Shown in pieces: positions 1 to 8,100 of a stretch of DNA of 38,110 nucleotides. Under the pieces are notes generated by a model that was given only the letters and a program-made list of their open reading frames with translations, was not told the DNA's origin and ran no database searches. The stretch is from a virus, in the IMG/VR virus record IMGVR_UViG_3300033571_005621, positions 1 through 38,110 of that record; one strand, given 5' to 3'. Numbering within the stretch: the first letter of the stretch is position 1; each line of letters starts with the position of its first letter. The position numbers and the translations under genes were made by a program.

Positions 1-133
1 GAGAGACATCACTGTAAACCGTGAGTACAAGCCAAAGAAGGACACCATTGAGTACACCGTATTCGTACGTTTCGGTATTCAGTGGGAGGAAGAGGACGCC
101 GTAGCATTTGCTGACGCAGCTGCTGACAGCTAA
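1..133 (+). CDS. C-terminal end of probable major capsid protein (partial)
   Basis: The window opens inside a gene. Reading from base 2, the last 43 codons end in FGIQWEEEDAVAFADAAADS and a TAA stop at 131-133. The fragment is too short to show a fold. The call rests on context: it directly precedes a terminator and a run of connector and neck genes, the normal place of an HK97-type major capsid gene. Its two arginine codons are both CGT, as in the major tail gene and unlike most other genes here, which suggests strong expression. The fragment also looks like a beta strand rich C-terminus ending in an acidic tail, which fits a capsid or decoration protein. A decoration protein is the main alternative. 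Confidence 0.6.
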   Translation, partial: RDITVNREYKPKKDTIEYTVFVRFGIQWEEEDAVAFADAAADS

Positions 134-151
134 ACCTTAAAATCCTTTAAC

Positions 152-190
152 TAGGGGGCAGGGGCATTTTGCTCCTGCCCCTATCTTATT
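152..190 (+). terminator. Rho-independent terminator behind the capsid gene
   Basis: A G-rich arm (152-165) pairs with a C-rich arm (171-183) across a short AT loop, with one bulged G and one G-U pair, followed by a T-rich tail (TCTTATT). It lies 18 bases after the capsid stop codon and only 5 bases before the TG of the next promoter, so transcription of the capsid gene is likely ended here and restarted for the next operon. Confidence 0.75.
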
Positions 191-194
191 AATC

Positions 195-203
195 TGTTAT
201 AAT
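195..203 (+). promoter_or_regulatory. Extended -10 promoter (TGTTATAAT)
   Basis: The sequence TGT-TATAAT fits the extended -10 form TGnTATAAT. No TTGACA-like -35 box is seen at the right distance upstream, where the terminator hairpin sits. A leader of about 20 bases with a Shine-Dalgarno site (AAGGAGGA at 215-222) follows, leading to the TTG start at 227. Confidence 0.6.
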
Positions 204-226
204 TGTTTTATATTAAGGAGGATATT

Positions 227-700
227 TTGTCAGAAAATATCAATAACGAAAATGTTGAGCTAGAAAAAAATAGCGAAATTGAAAACGAAGAAGCATTTGT
301 CCTTGCAGTTGACGCAGACGATGCCAAAGCTGTAGAGGTTACTCCAGAGATTCCTGAGACATCGGTAGATGATTCAGATGACGATCTTCCAGACAACAAC
401 GTAATCTCTTCTCCAAAGAGGGAGCGTTCAAGTAAGCAGCCTTCAGCCACATCTGTTGGGGATAAGGTTATTTCATCTTCTGCTGCTGAGAGGCCTGCCA
501 AGGCACCTAAAAAGGTAGCAGAGGTCAAGGAAGAGAAGGTTGCTCTACACTCAACCAAGAATGTTACTTGGAATGGCGTAGGCAAGGTTTATCGTGGATA
601 CAACATCGTGTCAAAGGATGCTGCTGAAAAGTGGCTAACCAGATCGCACGTTAGACTTGCAACCCCAGAAGAGGTTGCGGGGGAGTTTAGCAACAACTAA
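227..700 (+). CDS. Acidic, partly disordered structural-region protein
   Basis: A 157-residue protein not assigned to a named family. The first half is very acidic and of low complexity (many E, D, N, S) and is probably disordered. The middle is rich in K, P and A. The last 50 or so residues look folded, with VTWNGVGKVYRGYNIVS followed by a segment ending in RLATPEEVAGEF. The start was chosen as TTG at 227 because a strong Shine-Dalgarno AAGGAGGA lies 4 to 5 bases upstream; an earlier in-frame TTG at 203 overlaps the -10 box and has no such site. It is the first gene after the capsid terminator and its stop overlaps the next start (TAATG). Position suggests a head-associated or head-tail joining role, but this is inference only. 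Confidence 0.7.
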   Translation: MSENINNENVELEKNSEIENEEAFVLAVDADDAKAVEVTPEIPETSVDDSDDDLPDNNVISSPKRERSSKQPSATSVGDKVISSSAAERPAKAPKKVAEVKEEKVALHSTKNVTWNGVGKVYRGYNIVSKDAAEKWLTRSHVRLATPEEVAGEFSNN

Positions 701-1584
701 TGGAAATTTTAAGAGTTCCACCATATGAGACAAATGCAGCTATTCTAGTTGAATCGCCAGCTACTGTCTATAACTATACTGTGACTGATATGGTGGATAA
801 CTCTGTTTCTATTGGCAATGCTATATCTGGAAACAATTCTAAGGTTTCCATTGCTTTACCGTCTAAGTATGATGGAACATACCTGATTAATATTAATGGT
901 GAAGATCATTTCTTTGAGGTAGTTAGGCCATACGTAGACCCAAACACTAAGGGAAAGACTGCTTCAGAAATAGCAGAATACTATAAAAATGAGGAACTCG
1001 CCAGGGCAATCATTGATTCTGTTGTAGAGGGTGGGTTCTATTACAGAAAAAAGATTCTACAGCTTACTGGTCTTGGCGCAGATTATCTTCCTATATGGGA
1101 TAGATCCCAAAAACTACTAAAGCTTACAGAGAATGGTCTGACTGTTTTTGACTCAGAGTCAGAAAGCACATCAGAAATTACCTACGGACTGTCAGAAGAT
1201 AAGACAGCTATTACAATTTTTTACTCTGATGAAATCAACAAGGCCGAAGCTGCTCCAAACGTTTTGCCAGCAACAAGGTCAGACCTACTAGATCTTGTTT
1301 ATGGATATCGTGGATTCCCAAAGGGGTATGACTACGTAGCAACAATTGAGGCTGGCTACAGGACTATACCGTCAGATGTCATTAGAGCAACAGAGATGCT
1401 AGTAGAAGATATCTCTTGCGGAAAACTTGAGTATTACAAGAGATACATAGCCGATTACAATACTGATCAATTTAAGATTAAATTTGACCAGTCTATCTTT
1501 AGCCCAAATGGTACAGGCAATATTTTGGTAGACAAGATCCTGTCAAAATACAGAAAAGATATCGACTTGATTGGGGTACTATGA
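700..1584 (+). CDS. Probable head-tail connector (adaptor) protein
   Basis: A 294-residue protein. The N-terminal 90 residues look like a small beta domain. The C-terminal third (DLVYGYRGFPKGYDYVATIE, then IRATEMLVEDISCGKLEYYKRYI and a stretch with DKILSKYRKDI) has the helix pattern of the HK97 gp6 / SPP1 gp15 adaptor group: a short all-helical unit that begins by P-x-x-I-x-x-A and ends in a helix before the C-terminus. In phages of this type the adaptor ring binds the portal and follows the capsid gene, which fits this position. Translation is coupled to the upstream gene through a TAATG overlap. The family call is from pattern and context and is not proven by a clear signature motif. Confidence 0.55.
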   Translation: MEILRVPPYETNAAILVESPATVYNYTVTDMVDNSVSIGNAISGNNSKVSIALPSKYDGTYLININGEDHFFEVVRPYVDPNTKGKTASEIAEYYKNEELARAIIDSVVEGGFYYRKKILQLTGLGADYLPIWDRSQKLLKLTENGLTVFDSESESTSEITYGLSEDKTAITIFYSDEINKAEAAPNVLPATRSDLLDLVYGYRGFPKGYDYVATIEAGYRTIPSDVIRATEMLVEDISCGKLEYYKRYIADYNTDQFKIKFDQSIFSPNGTGNILVDKILSKYRKDIDLIGVL

Positions 1585-1585
1585 T

Positions 1586-2032
1586 ATGGACTGCAATACC
1601 AATGACTACATGTTTCCAATGGCAGCAGACATCTATTATCCAATAGTTGAACAAGGTGCGCTAGGAAACGTAAAGAAAAACTGGATACTTGACAAGTCTG
1701 TCGCTATTAGCGTAAATCCTGCAGGCGCAGCTTTTAAAGAAGAAGTCGTTCCAAATGTCAATATTACTAAAGACAGCCTCCTTATTGGACGAATTAAAAA
1801 GGACATTCGGGTATCTTCTCGTAATGATAACAATGCAATAACGAATGTAATTATCACCAATATTAGAGATAGGGCTTGCAACGAAATATACCGTGAGACC
1901 TCAGGAATTAGAAATGGGAAGTCTACAATTTTTGAAATTGCGACACAAGAGCCTTTTGTAGGACCTTTTGGCGATATAGAGTACTACAAGATTATTTTGC
2001 GTAGATCTGAGAATCAGGCGGCTGATATTTAA
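1586..2032 (+). CDS. Probable head closure / neck protein
   Basis: A 148-residue protein, mostly beta strand by sequence, with no recognised motif. It begins DCNTNDYMFPMAADIYYPIV, and has a central run of alternating hydrophobic and polar residues. ATG 1586 was chosen: it lies one base after the previous stop (TGA 1582-1584), with GGGG at 1573-1576 as a possible ribosome site; an in-frame TTG at 1571 would overlap the upstream gene. Gene order (connector, this gene, tail-completion-like gene, tail-terminator-like gene, major tail gene) matches the neck block of HK97-type siphophages, where this slot is usually the stopper. The function is inferred from position. Confidence 0.5.
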   Translation: MDCNTNDYMFPMAADIYYPIVEQGALGNVKKNWILDKSVAISVNPAGAAFKEEVVPNVNITKDSLLIGRIKKDIRVSSRNDNNAITNVIITNIRDRACNEIYRETSGIRNGKSTIFEIATQEPFVGPFGDIEYYKIILRRSENQAADI

Positions 2033-2694
2033 TGCTTAGACTTACGATAGATGACAGGCAGTTTAATAGAGATATTAAAAATATAATTGAGTATAGCAAA
2101 GGGTTTTTTGAGGGAGTCAAGCAGGGTGTTCCAGACTTTCTAAGAGGACTTGGAGGTTCTATCCTAGACGACCTAAAGTCATACATAGACTCAAACGCAA
2201 GGGTATCACCACAGCTACTTCACCATGTATATGAATGGAACCAGACAGGATCTCCATCATCTAGACTATTTGATATTGACTATTCTGTATCTGTAAATGG
2301 AATATCTTTTAGCTCCTCGTTCAGACAGTCTCAATCAATCAAAGATGAATCTAGAGTTCCATTTTCGGATAAGGCAAGAATTATGGAGTATGGAATACCA
2401 GTAACTATTGTCCCAAAAAGAAAGGTTCTTGCATTTGAAGATAATGGGGAGCAGGTCTTTACGTCAAAGCCAGTAGTAGTAACAAATCCAGGAGGAGATG
2501 TTTCTGGAGAGTACGAAAGAGTTTTTAATTCATTCTTTAGAAGTTATTTTACTCAGTCATACCTACAGTCTGCTGGTATCCTTACATATCTAAATAATCC
2601 AACAACCTTTAAGACTGGAATGTCCAAAAAAGGCGGAAGGTCTAATGGGGTAGCTGTTGGTAGAAACTGGATTGCAAAGGCAGGAAGAATCTAA
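2032..2694 (+). CDS. Probable tail completion / neck protein (HK97 gp10-like)
   Basis: A 220-residue protein. The start overlaps the previous stop (TAATG). Features seen: an N-terminal alpha-helical part (about 1-65), a central beta part around residues 80-100 (YSVSVNGISFSSSFRQS), a segment MEYGIPVTIVPKRKVLAFED and a later KPVVVTNPGGDVSGEY before a helical stretch FNSFFRSYFTQSYLQ. A helix, then a short basic-hydrophobic strand pair, then a terminal helix is the usual plan of HK97 gp10-like proteins, which complete the head-tail interface. Position in the neck block supports this. No catalytic motif is seen. The basic C-terminus (KKGGRSNGVAVGRNWIAKAG) is notable. Confidence 0.5.
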   Translation: MLRLTIDDRQFNRDIKNIIEYSKGFFEGVKQGVPDFLRGLGGSILDDLKSYIDSNARVSPQLLHHVYEWNQTGSPSSRLFDIDYSVSVNGISFSSSFRQSQSIKDESRVPFSDKARIMEYGIPVTIVPKRKVLAFEDNGEQVFTSKPVVVTNPGGDVSGEYERVFNSFFRSYFTQSYLQSAGILTYLNNPTTFKTGMSKKGGRSNGVAVGRNWIAKAGRI

Positions 2695-3263
2695 TGGCTA
2701 TCACTTATCCACCAATCTTTATTAATGATTATCTTTCTGAAAAAATTCAAGAAGATGACAGATTTAGTTTTAATATGCCATTTTTCCCAGTAGCGCCATC
2801 AGATATTGATCAGCTTACAGAGTTCTTTCCAGAGGGAATGTATGCGGTATATGACAGAATGTTTAAAATGCGCAGAGGTCCATTCCCGCACATAAAAGAC
2901 GAACAGCTTTTGTATTACTTTTATAAAATGTCTGGAGATCCAGAAAGGCTTATAGAGACATCGCAATTGGTATCAGACCTACTAGACCGTGGAGATGAAT
3001 CTGCACAAGATCTAAACTCCTGGATTGCATCAAAGTTGTCTAATGGTATATATAGAAAAAGCAATGGGGATAACACCTTTAAAGACTTTTTGCCAGTATA
3101 CTTCCATGACATCAAGATATACCAGCTAGAGGAAACTAGGGATATTGTCGACTTTGGAACAGCAAGAACTTATGCTGGAAACAAGATCATTATTGACTAT
3201 AAGTACCACACAAAGGGCTACCCTGCCTCTGGAAATGGGTCTTACAACGAAACTGGCATCTAA
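2694..3263 (+). CDS. Neck-block protein, possible tail terminator
   Basis: A 189-residue protein starting at the ATG inside a TAATG overlap. It contains FFPEGMYAVYDRMFKMRRGP and later a helical segment with RLIETSQLVSDLLDRGDES, and a C-terminal beta part (DIVDFGTARTYAGNKIIIDY). It is the last gene before the major tail gene, where siphophages usually carry the tail terminator protein, and its mix of helices followed by a strand-rich C-terminus would be compatible. No diagnostic motif is visible, so the role is inferred from gene order. The next base block is only a 71-base spacer holding a promoter. Confidence 0.45.
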   Translation: MAITYPPIFINDYLSEKIQEDDRFSFNMPFFPVAPSDIDQLTEFFPEGMYAVYDRMFKMRRGPFPHIKDEQLLYYFYKMSGDPERLIETSQLVSDLLDRGDESAQDLNSWIASKLSNGIYRKSNGDNTFKDFLPVYFHDIKIYQLEETRDIVDFGTARTYAGNKIIIDYKYHTKGYPASGNGSYNETGI

Positions 3264-3271
3264 TAAAAGCC

Positions 3272-3280
3272 TGGTATAAT
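3272..3280 (+). promoter_or_regulatory. Extended -10 promoter of the major tail gene (TGGTATAAT)
   Basis: TGG-TATAAT lies 9 bases after the upstream stop codon. No convincing -35 box is present 17 bases upstream. About 48 bases of leader and a Shine-Dalgarno AGAGGTGA (3322-3329) separate it from the ATG at 3335. The transcript would end at the strong terminator at 4022-4060, giving a one-gene unit. Confidence 0.7.
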
Positions 3281-3334
3281 AAACTTGAGGAAACATCGCC
3301 CACTTATTCCATATAGAAAAAAGAGGTGAAAATT

Positions 3335-3997
3335 ATGGCATATACACGTGGTTCAAGTGCAGACATCATTGTTGGTGCAGCTGCTCTTTTTACATACGAA
3401 GCAGGTGTACTAACCGATGCAAACCTACCATCATACGTAGTAGACAAGTCATACCGTGACGAGCTCTCTGGTTACGTTGGTCAGGGCGAGGACAATGCAG
3501 AAAAAGCTGCAGAGTTCCGCAACGTTGGTTACACTATGAATGGTCTGGAAATTGTTTTCCAGCCAGACTTCGGTGAAGTTCAGGTAGACCAGGTTCTTGA
3601 CGTTGCTAAGCTTTACAAGCAGGGAATGCAGGTAAACCTAAACACCACATTTGCTGAGGCTACTCTTGAGAACCTTCTCTTTGCTCTCGCAGGCAAGGAT
3701 GACGATCTCACCACTGTTTCTGGAAACCCAACAATGAACCTGTCCGCAGGTGACATTGGAGAGTGTCCAGTTGAGCGTGGTCTAGTAGCAGTAGGTCCAG
3801 GTACAGGTGACTGTGCTCAGTCTGACCAGATTGAGCGTGTTTACGTAGCTTACCGTGCACTTTCTATTGAGAGTGTTACTGTAGGTGCAAAGCGTGACGA
3901 GGCAACTATGTTTGAAGTCTCTTTCCGCCTTCTTCCAAATGACAACGCATCATACGGAAAGATCGTAGACAGAACAATCCCAGCTACTCTTAGCTAA
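3335..3997 (+). CDS. Major tail tube protein
   Basis: A 220-residue protein that would polymerise into the tail tube. The sequence is a beta-rich structural protein with an N-terminus MAYTRGSSADIIVGAAALFT and a late segment SVTVGAKRDEATMFEVSFRLLP that fits the sandwich fold of siphophage tube proteins. It sits between the neck genes and the tail assembly chaperones, the standard slot. Eight of nine arginine codons are CGT or CGC, against mostly AGA/AGG in the tape measure gene, as expected for a protein made in many copies. The ATG at 3335 is preferred over an in-frame GTG at 3326, because that GTG is part of the ribosome site AGAGGTGA. Own promoter upstream and strong terminator downstream also point to high, separate expression. 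Confidence 0.8.
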   Translation: MAYTRGSSADIIVGAAALFTYEAGVLTDANLPSYVVDKSYRDELSGYVGQGEDNAEKAAEFRNVGYTMNGLEIVFQPDFGEVQVDQVLDVAKLYKQGMQVNLNTTFAEATLENLLFALAGKDDDLTTVSGNPTMNLSAGDIGECPVERGLVAVGPGTGDCAQSDQIERVYVAYRALSIESVTVGAKRDEATMFEVSFRLLPNDNASYGKIVDRTIPATLS

Positions 3998-4021
3998 TCA
4001 GTAAAAAAATAACTTAATACT

Positions 4022-4060
4022 AAGCTGCTCCAGTAAGATCTCTTGCTGGGGCAGCTTTTT
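4022..4060 (+). terminator. Strong Rho-independent terminator behind the major tail gene
   Basis: Arms at 4022-4038 and 4041-4057 pair over 17 positions (with a few G-U pairs) to give a long stem around AGCTGCYCCAG, followed by a run of six T from 4056. The T-run runs directly into the next promoter (TGGTATAAT at 4061-4069). The hairpin follows the tail tube gene by 24 bases. Confidence 0.9.
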
Positions 4061-4069
4061 TGGTATAAT
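4061..4069 (+). promoter_or_regulatory. Extended -10 promoter giving a leaderless transcript (TGGTATAAT)
   Basis: TGG-TATAAT starts where the terminator T-run ends. TATAAT (4064-4069) is followed by exactly 6 bases (CTATTA) and then ATG at 4076. A transcription start 7 bases after a -10 box would fall on the A of this ATG, so the mRNA should have no leader. No Shine-Dalgarno site is present. Confidence 0.7.
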
Positions 4070-4075
4070 CTATTA

Positions 4076-4768
4076 ATGCCAAATAAAGTCTATGAATCCT
4101 CAACAATAGTCCTTGTTGATAAAACTGAGGTATTTTTAACTCCTCTAAAGATTAAATATCTAAGAGAATTTATGCACACCTTTGAAACACTAGACTCAGC
4201 AAAAGAAGAAGACGAAACCATTGCTATTTTGTTGGATTGTGTTAGGATAGCAATGAAGCAATACTTTCCATCTATTAAGACTGTTGAAGATGTTGAGGAT
4301 AATCTAGACATTAAGACTTTATACAAGGTTTTAGAGGTTGCGGCAGGTATAAGGATAAACGAAGAATCGGCTGAGCCAGTAAAAGATCAGGCAAAGGAAA
4401 GCTCTCCAAAGTGGGCTGAGATGGATCTGGTCGCACTAGAGTCAGAGGTGTTTTTGCTGGGTATCTGGAAAGACTATGATGACCTAGAAACATCGCTATC
4501 TATGCCAGAACTAATAACTACCTTGAATGCAAAAAGAGAGCTAGACTACCGTGAAAAAAAGTTTTTGGCAGCAATGCAGGGGGTAGACCTTGATAAGCAA
4601 ACTGGAAAAGGCCAGGATAATGCGTGGGAAAAGATGAAGGCTAAAGTGTTTAGTAAAGGCAAGACATCTAATCCAAATGACATTATTGCTCTTCAGGGGC
4701 AAGCAGCACAAAAGGCTGGATTTGGTATTGGGGCAGGCCTTGGATACGAAGATTTAACCAAAAAATGA
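4076..4768 (+). CDS. Tail assembly chaperone, long form (G-T-like)
   Basis: A 230-residue protein with two parts. Residues about 6-92 are homologous to the whole next gene product (shared PLKI, LR-FM--F, CV-IAM-QY-P, LD--T-YK and A-GI). Residues about 110-195 (ALESEVFLLGIWKDYDDLET, SMPELITTLNAKRELDYREK, KFLAAMQGVDLD) resemble the T extension of siphophage chaperones. In lambda-like phages G and GT come from one gene by a -1 frameshift; here the fused form is a single continuous frame. The chaperone guides the tape measure and tail tube proteins during tail assembly. The ATG at 4076 is chosen because it lies 6 bases after a TATAAT, so translation is probably leaderless; an upstream TTG lies inside the terminator. 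The expected level is low. Confidence 0.75.
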   Translation: MPNKVYESSTIVLVDKTEVFLTPLKIKYLREFMHTFETLDSAKEEDETIAILLDCVRIAMKQYFPSIKTVEDVEDNLDIKTLYKVLEVAAGIRINEESAEPVKDQAKESSPKWAEMDLVALESEVFLLGIWKDYDDLETSLSMPELITTLNAKRELDYREKKFLAAMQGVDLDKQTGKGQDNAWEKMKAKVFSKGKTSNPNDIIALQGQAAQKAGFGIGAGLGYEDLTKK

Positions 4769-4778
4769 TAGCCCCGTG

Positions 4779-4787
4779 TGCTATAAT
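4779..4787 (+). promoter_or_regulatory. Extended -10 promoter of the short chaperone (TGCTATAAT)
   Basis: TGC-TATAAT begins 11 bases after the long-chaperone stop. It is followed by a 30-base leader with a near-perfect Shine-Dalgarno site AGGAGGA (4807-4813) and ATG 4818. No -35 box is evident. Confidence 0.65.
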
Positions 4788-4817
4788 AAAATAATCCAAA
4801 TAAACTAGGAGGAAGAA

Positions 4818-5144
4818 ATGACAGTAACCGTAAACGGAGAAAAAGTTATTAAGCTAATTAGCGGAGAAGAGATTTCTGTAAGACCACTAAAAATCTCACT
4901 ACTTCGTAGCTTTATGAAGAAATTTGCTGAAATTGCAAAGGTAGCAGATGATAATGATAAGTCAATGGACGTACTCATGGCATGTGTTCAAATTGCAATG
5001 CAGCAGTACAAGCCAGAACTTGCAGAAGATTTGGCAAAGCTAGAGGAAAGCTTGGACCTTCCAACAGTATACAAGATTGTAGAAGAGGCTTCTGGAATCA
5101 ATCTTGGAGATACTGCTTTGATGGGAGCCATTCCTACCAACTAG
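4818..5144 (+). CDS. Tail assembly chaperone, short form (G-like)
   Basis: A 108-residue protein that is a paralogue of the N-terminal half of the long chaperone upstream; the shared columns run from PLKI (near residue 26) to EEASGINLGD (near 93-98). It lacks the T-like C-terminal part. In the standard system the G form is made in great excess over the GT form, so this gene would be the abundant one: it has its own extended -10 promoter and a strong AGGAGGA site 4 bases upstream, whereas the long form has no visible ribosome site. No slippery heptamer leads into the tape measure gene, so no frameshift product is expected. It sits directly before the tape measure gene, the usual place. Confidence 0.75.
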   Translation: MTVTVNGEKVIKLISGEEISVRPLKISLLRSFMKKFAEIAKVADDNDKSMDVLMACVQIAMQQYKPELAEDLAKLEESLDLPTVYKIVEEASGINLGDTALMGAIPTN

Positions 5145-5166
5145 CCTATAGGAGTAAAAATAGGTA

Positions 5167-8100
5167 ATGGCTGATATAGAATCCAATATTAGATTTGGAG
5201 TAGACACTTCCGATGCTATCGCATCGATTAAGTTGCTCCAGGCACAAGTATCAGCCTTTCAAAAGCAGATGGCCTCGTCATCAGCTGCTAATGCAGAGTC
5301 TGCACGAAAGCTGAGGCGGGGCCTTGTTGATGATCTTAATGCAACAGGCCAATGGTCTGCATCAATCAGAACAATAAAGAGTTCATCTGATTCTTTTACA
5401 AATTCTCTAGAAAAAAACAAACTCTCCATGGGAGAGTACTTTAGGTATGCTGGCTCTCAGACTACAGCATTTAGAAATCTTTTTACAACAGAATTTAACA
5501 CAATTGAGAAAGTAGCAAGAGAGCGTGTTAAAGATTTACAGACTCAATACATAGGTCTTGGCCGTGATGCCAACGGCGCACTAAAATCAATTGCTGTAAG
5601 ACCTCTGAGACTAGACATGGAAAGTCTTGCAACTCAGACGGCAATGAATGCTCAAAGGCAGCAGATTTTTAACCAGTTGCTTAGACAGGGATCTACAAAT
5701 CTTCTAAACTTTGGTAAGAATACACAGTGGGCTGGTCGTCAGCTTATGGTCGGTTTTACGATTCCTCTTTCAATTTTTGGAACGATGGCTGGCAAAACCT
5801 TTATGCAGCTTGAAGAGCAGGCAATTAGGTTTAAGCGTGTTTATGGTGAACTCTTTACTCCGCCAGAAGAAGCCGATCAGATGCTCGAAACTCTTAAAGA
5901 GCTTGGTAAAGAGTTTACAAAGTATGGCGTTGCAGTAGAGAAAACTTTAGGTCTGGCAGCTGACGCTGCGGCAATGGGTAAAACTGGAACCGAGCTTTTA
6001 GATCAGGTAACAGAAGCAAACAGACTAGCAGTTCTTGGTAACGTAGAGCAGCAGCAGGCATTAGAAACTACCATCTCTATTACAAACGCCTTTGGAGTTG
6101 CAACAGAAGACCTTGCAAAAAAGATTGACTTCCTTAACGCAGTAGAAAACCAGACAGTTGTCAGCATTGAGGATATGACTATTGCTGTTCCAAAAGCTGG
6201 TCCAGTTGTTCAGCAGCTTGGTGGAGACGTAGAAGATCTTGCATTCTTCCTTACTGCTATGAAGGAAGGTGGAATTAATGCGTCTGAAGGAGCTAACGCC
6301 CTAAAGTCTGGTCTAGCCTCCTTGATTAACCCAACTGGTGCAGCAGCCAACATGCTGAAAGTTTTTGGAATTAATGTTCAGGAAATTGTTGACAGCTCCC
6401 GTGGTGATGTTCGAAAGCTAGTTGTTGACTTCGCCTCTGCGCTAGATACGCTAGATCCATCTCAAAGAGCTCAGGCTATTGAACAGCTATTTGGTAAGTT
6501 CCAGTTTTCACGTCTATCAACTTTGTTCCAAAACGTAATTCAAGAAGGAACTCAGGCTTCTCGTGTACTAGAGCTTGCAAATGCAACAACTCAAGAGCTT
6601 GCTCAACTATCTGAAAAAGAATTAAAGCGTGTAGAAGAGTCTACAACTTTTAGGTTTAGAAAAGCAATTGAAGAATTCCAGTTGGCAATTGCGCCAGTAG
6701 GAGAAGAGTTTTTAAAGCTAATTACTCCGATTATTGAGTTTGCAACTAAGATTATTGAAAAATTTAATTCTCTTAGCGATGGCGCAAAAGGATTTATAAC
6801 TGGACTAACCGTTCTGCTTGGAGCCGTTGGCCCTGTTGCAATTATGACATTCGGTCTTTTGGCTAACGGTGTTGCAAATATTATTAAGGGATTTACTTTT
6901 GTTAGAGAGCTTTTCTTAAGAACTGGAAAACAGTCAACAATCTTGGGAGAGCAGCTAGACTACATGACTGTTGAACAGCTTCAAGCAGCAGCGGTAGCAG
7001 CTTCTCTTGACCAGGTTCATCAAAAGTTAATTCAGACATTTAGCTCTGAGGCTGCTGCAGTGCAGAATTTGGGAAATGTTTACAAGCAGGCTTTTAACGA
7101 GCAGCAAAGGTTTGACACTGGAAGAAATATTGCACGAGCTGCAGGTCTAAGACTTAATTCTGGAATTGTTTCTGTTCCAGGTCCAAAGGGAGCAGGCGAT
7201 GTTGTTCCAGCAATGCTCTCTCCTGGCGAGGCAGTTATTCCAGCTGATGCAGCAAAGAAGTATGCTCCATTCATCCAGGGGATGATTGCTGGAAATATTC
7301 CAGGATTCGCCAAGGGAGTATTCCTAGGCATGCCAAAATCTGGCAAGGGGACTGGAAAAGACAGGGAAGCTGCTGATCAAATTTATTCAATGTTCCAAAA
7401 TAGCAGTTATGCAAATACTCCTCCAAGAAACTATGGACATCAGCTTGCAAAGACTACTGGGCACAGCTTCCCTATTTTTGGTTTGGGTGGAGTCTACATG
7501 TCTCCAGAAGGAAAGAAGGTTTTCGTAAAGCCAGTTCTTGATGAAAGGTCTGCAGTTGCAGAAATCAGGGCAACACAAATTGCTCGTCAGGCTCACGGAC
7601 TAAAAGCGCCTGAGCAAAAGATTGTTGTTATGCAAGATCCTACAGATCCAAAGAGACAAAGAAGATTCCTGGCCCTGGAGTCAGCGCTAGATTCCACTTT
7701 CGTAAACAACGATCCAATGGGAATATTTAATGAGGACCAGTACTTTAAGCAACTCGTTGCATCTTTGGTTCGAGTAGACAAAGACCTTTCAGCTTCTAAC
7801 GTATACAGAGATGTTGTAGCAGACGTCGGCCCAGCTGGAGTATTTTCTAGGGCATCTGGTGTAAGAGATTATGCAGACAGCTTGCCATCAATGGAACAGC
7901 AGGCAATGATTAACTTGCTTGGAATTAAGGGCGGGGCCAAGAAGGCATTTGCAGAATCTACAGTAGCTCTAATGGCAGGATTGACCCCACAGCAATATCA
8001 CCAAAGGATGATTTCTGAGATTCAACAAGTTCTGCCATTACTAAGGCAAACAGTGGCAGGCTTTAAGTTAACAGATCCAAGAGAAGTAAAAGTTTATTCT

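Noticed and set aside
203-226. Earlier TTG start for the first complete gene
   Set aside because: It overlaps the -10 box, so it would lie before the transcription start, and it has no ribosome site. TTG 227 has AAGGAGGA.
4554-4570. Run of seven A followed by GTTTTT in the long chaperone gene, a possible slippery site
   Set aside because: The T-like part is already in frame downstream, so no shift is required, and a -1 shift would not lead into the short paralogue.
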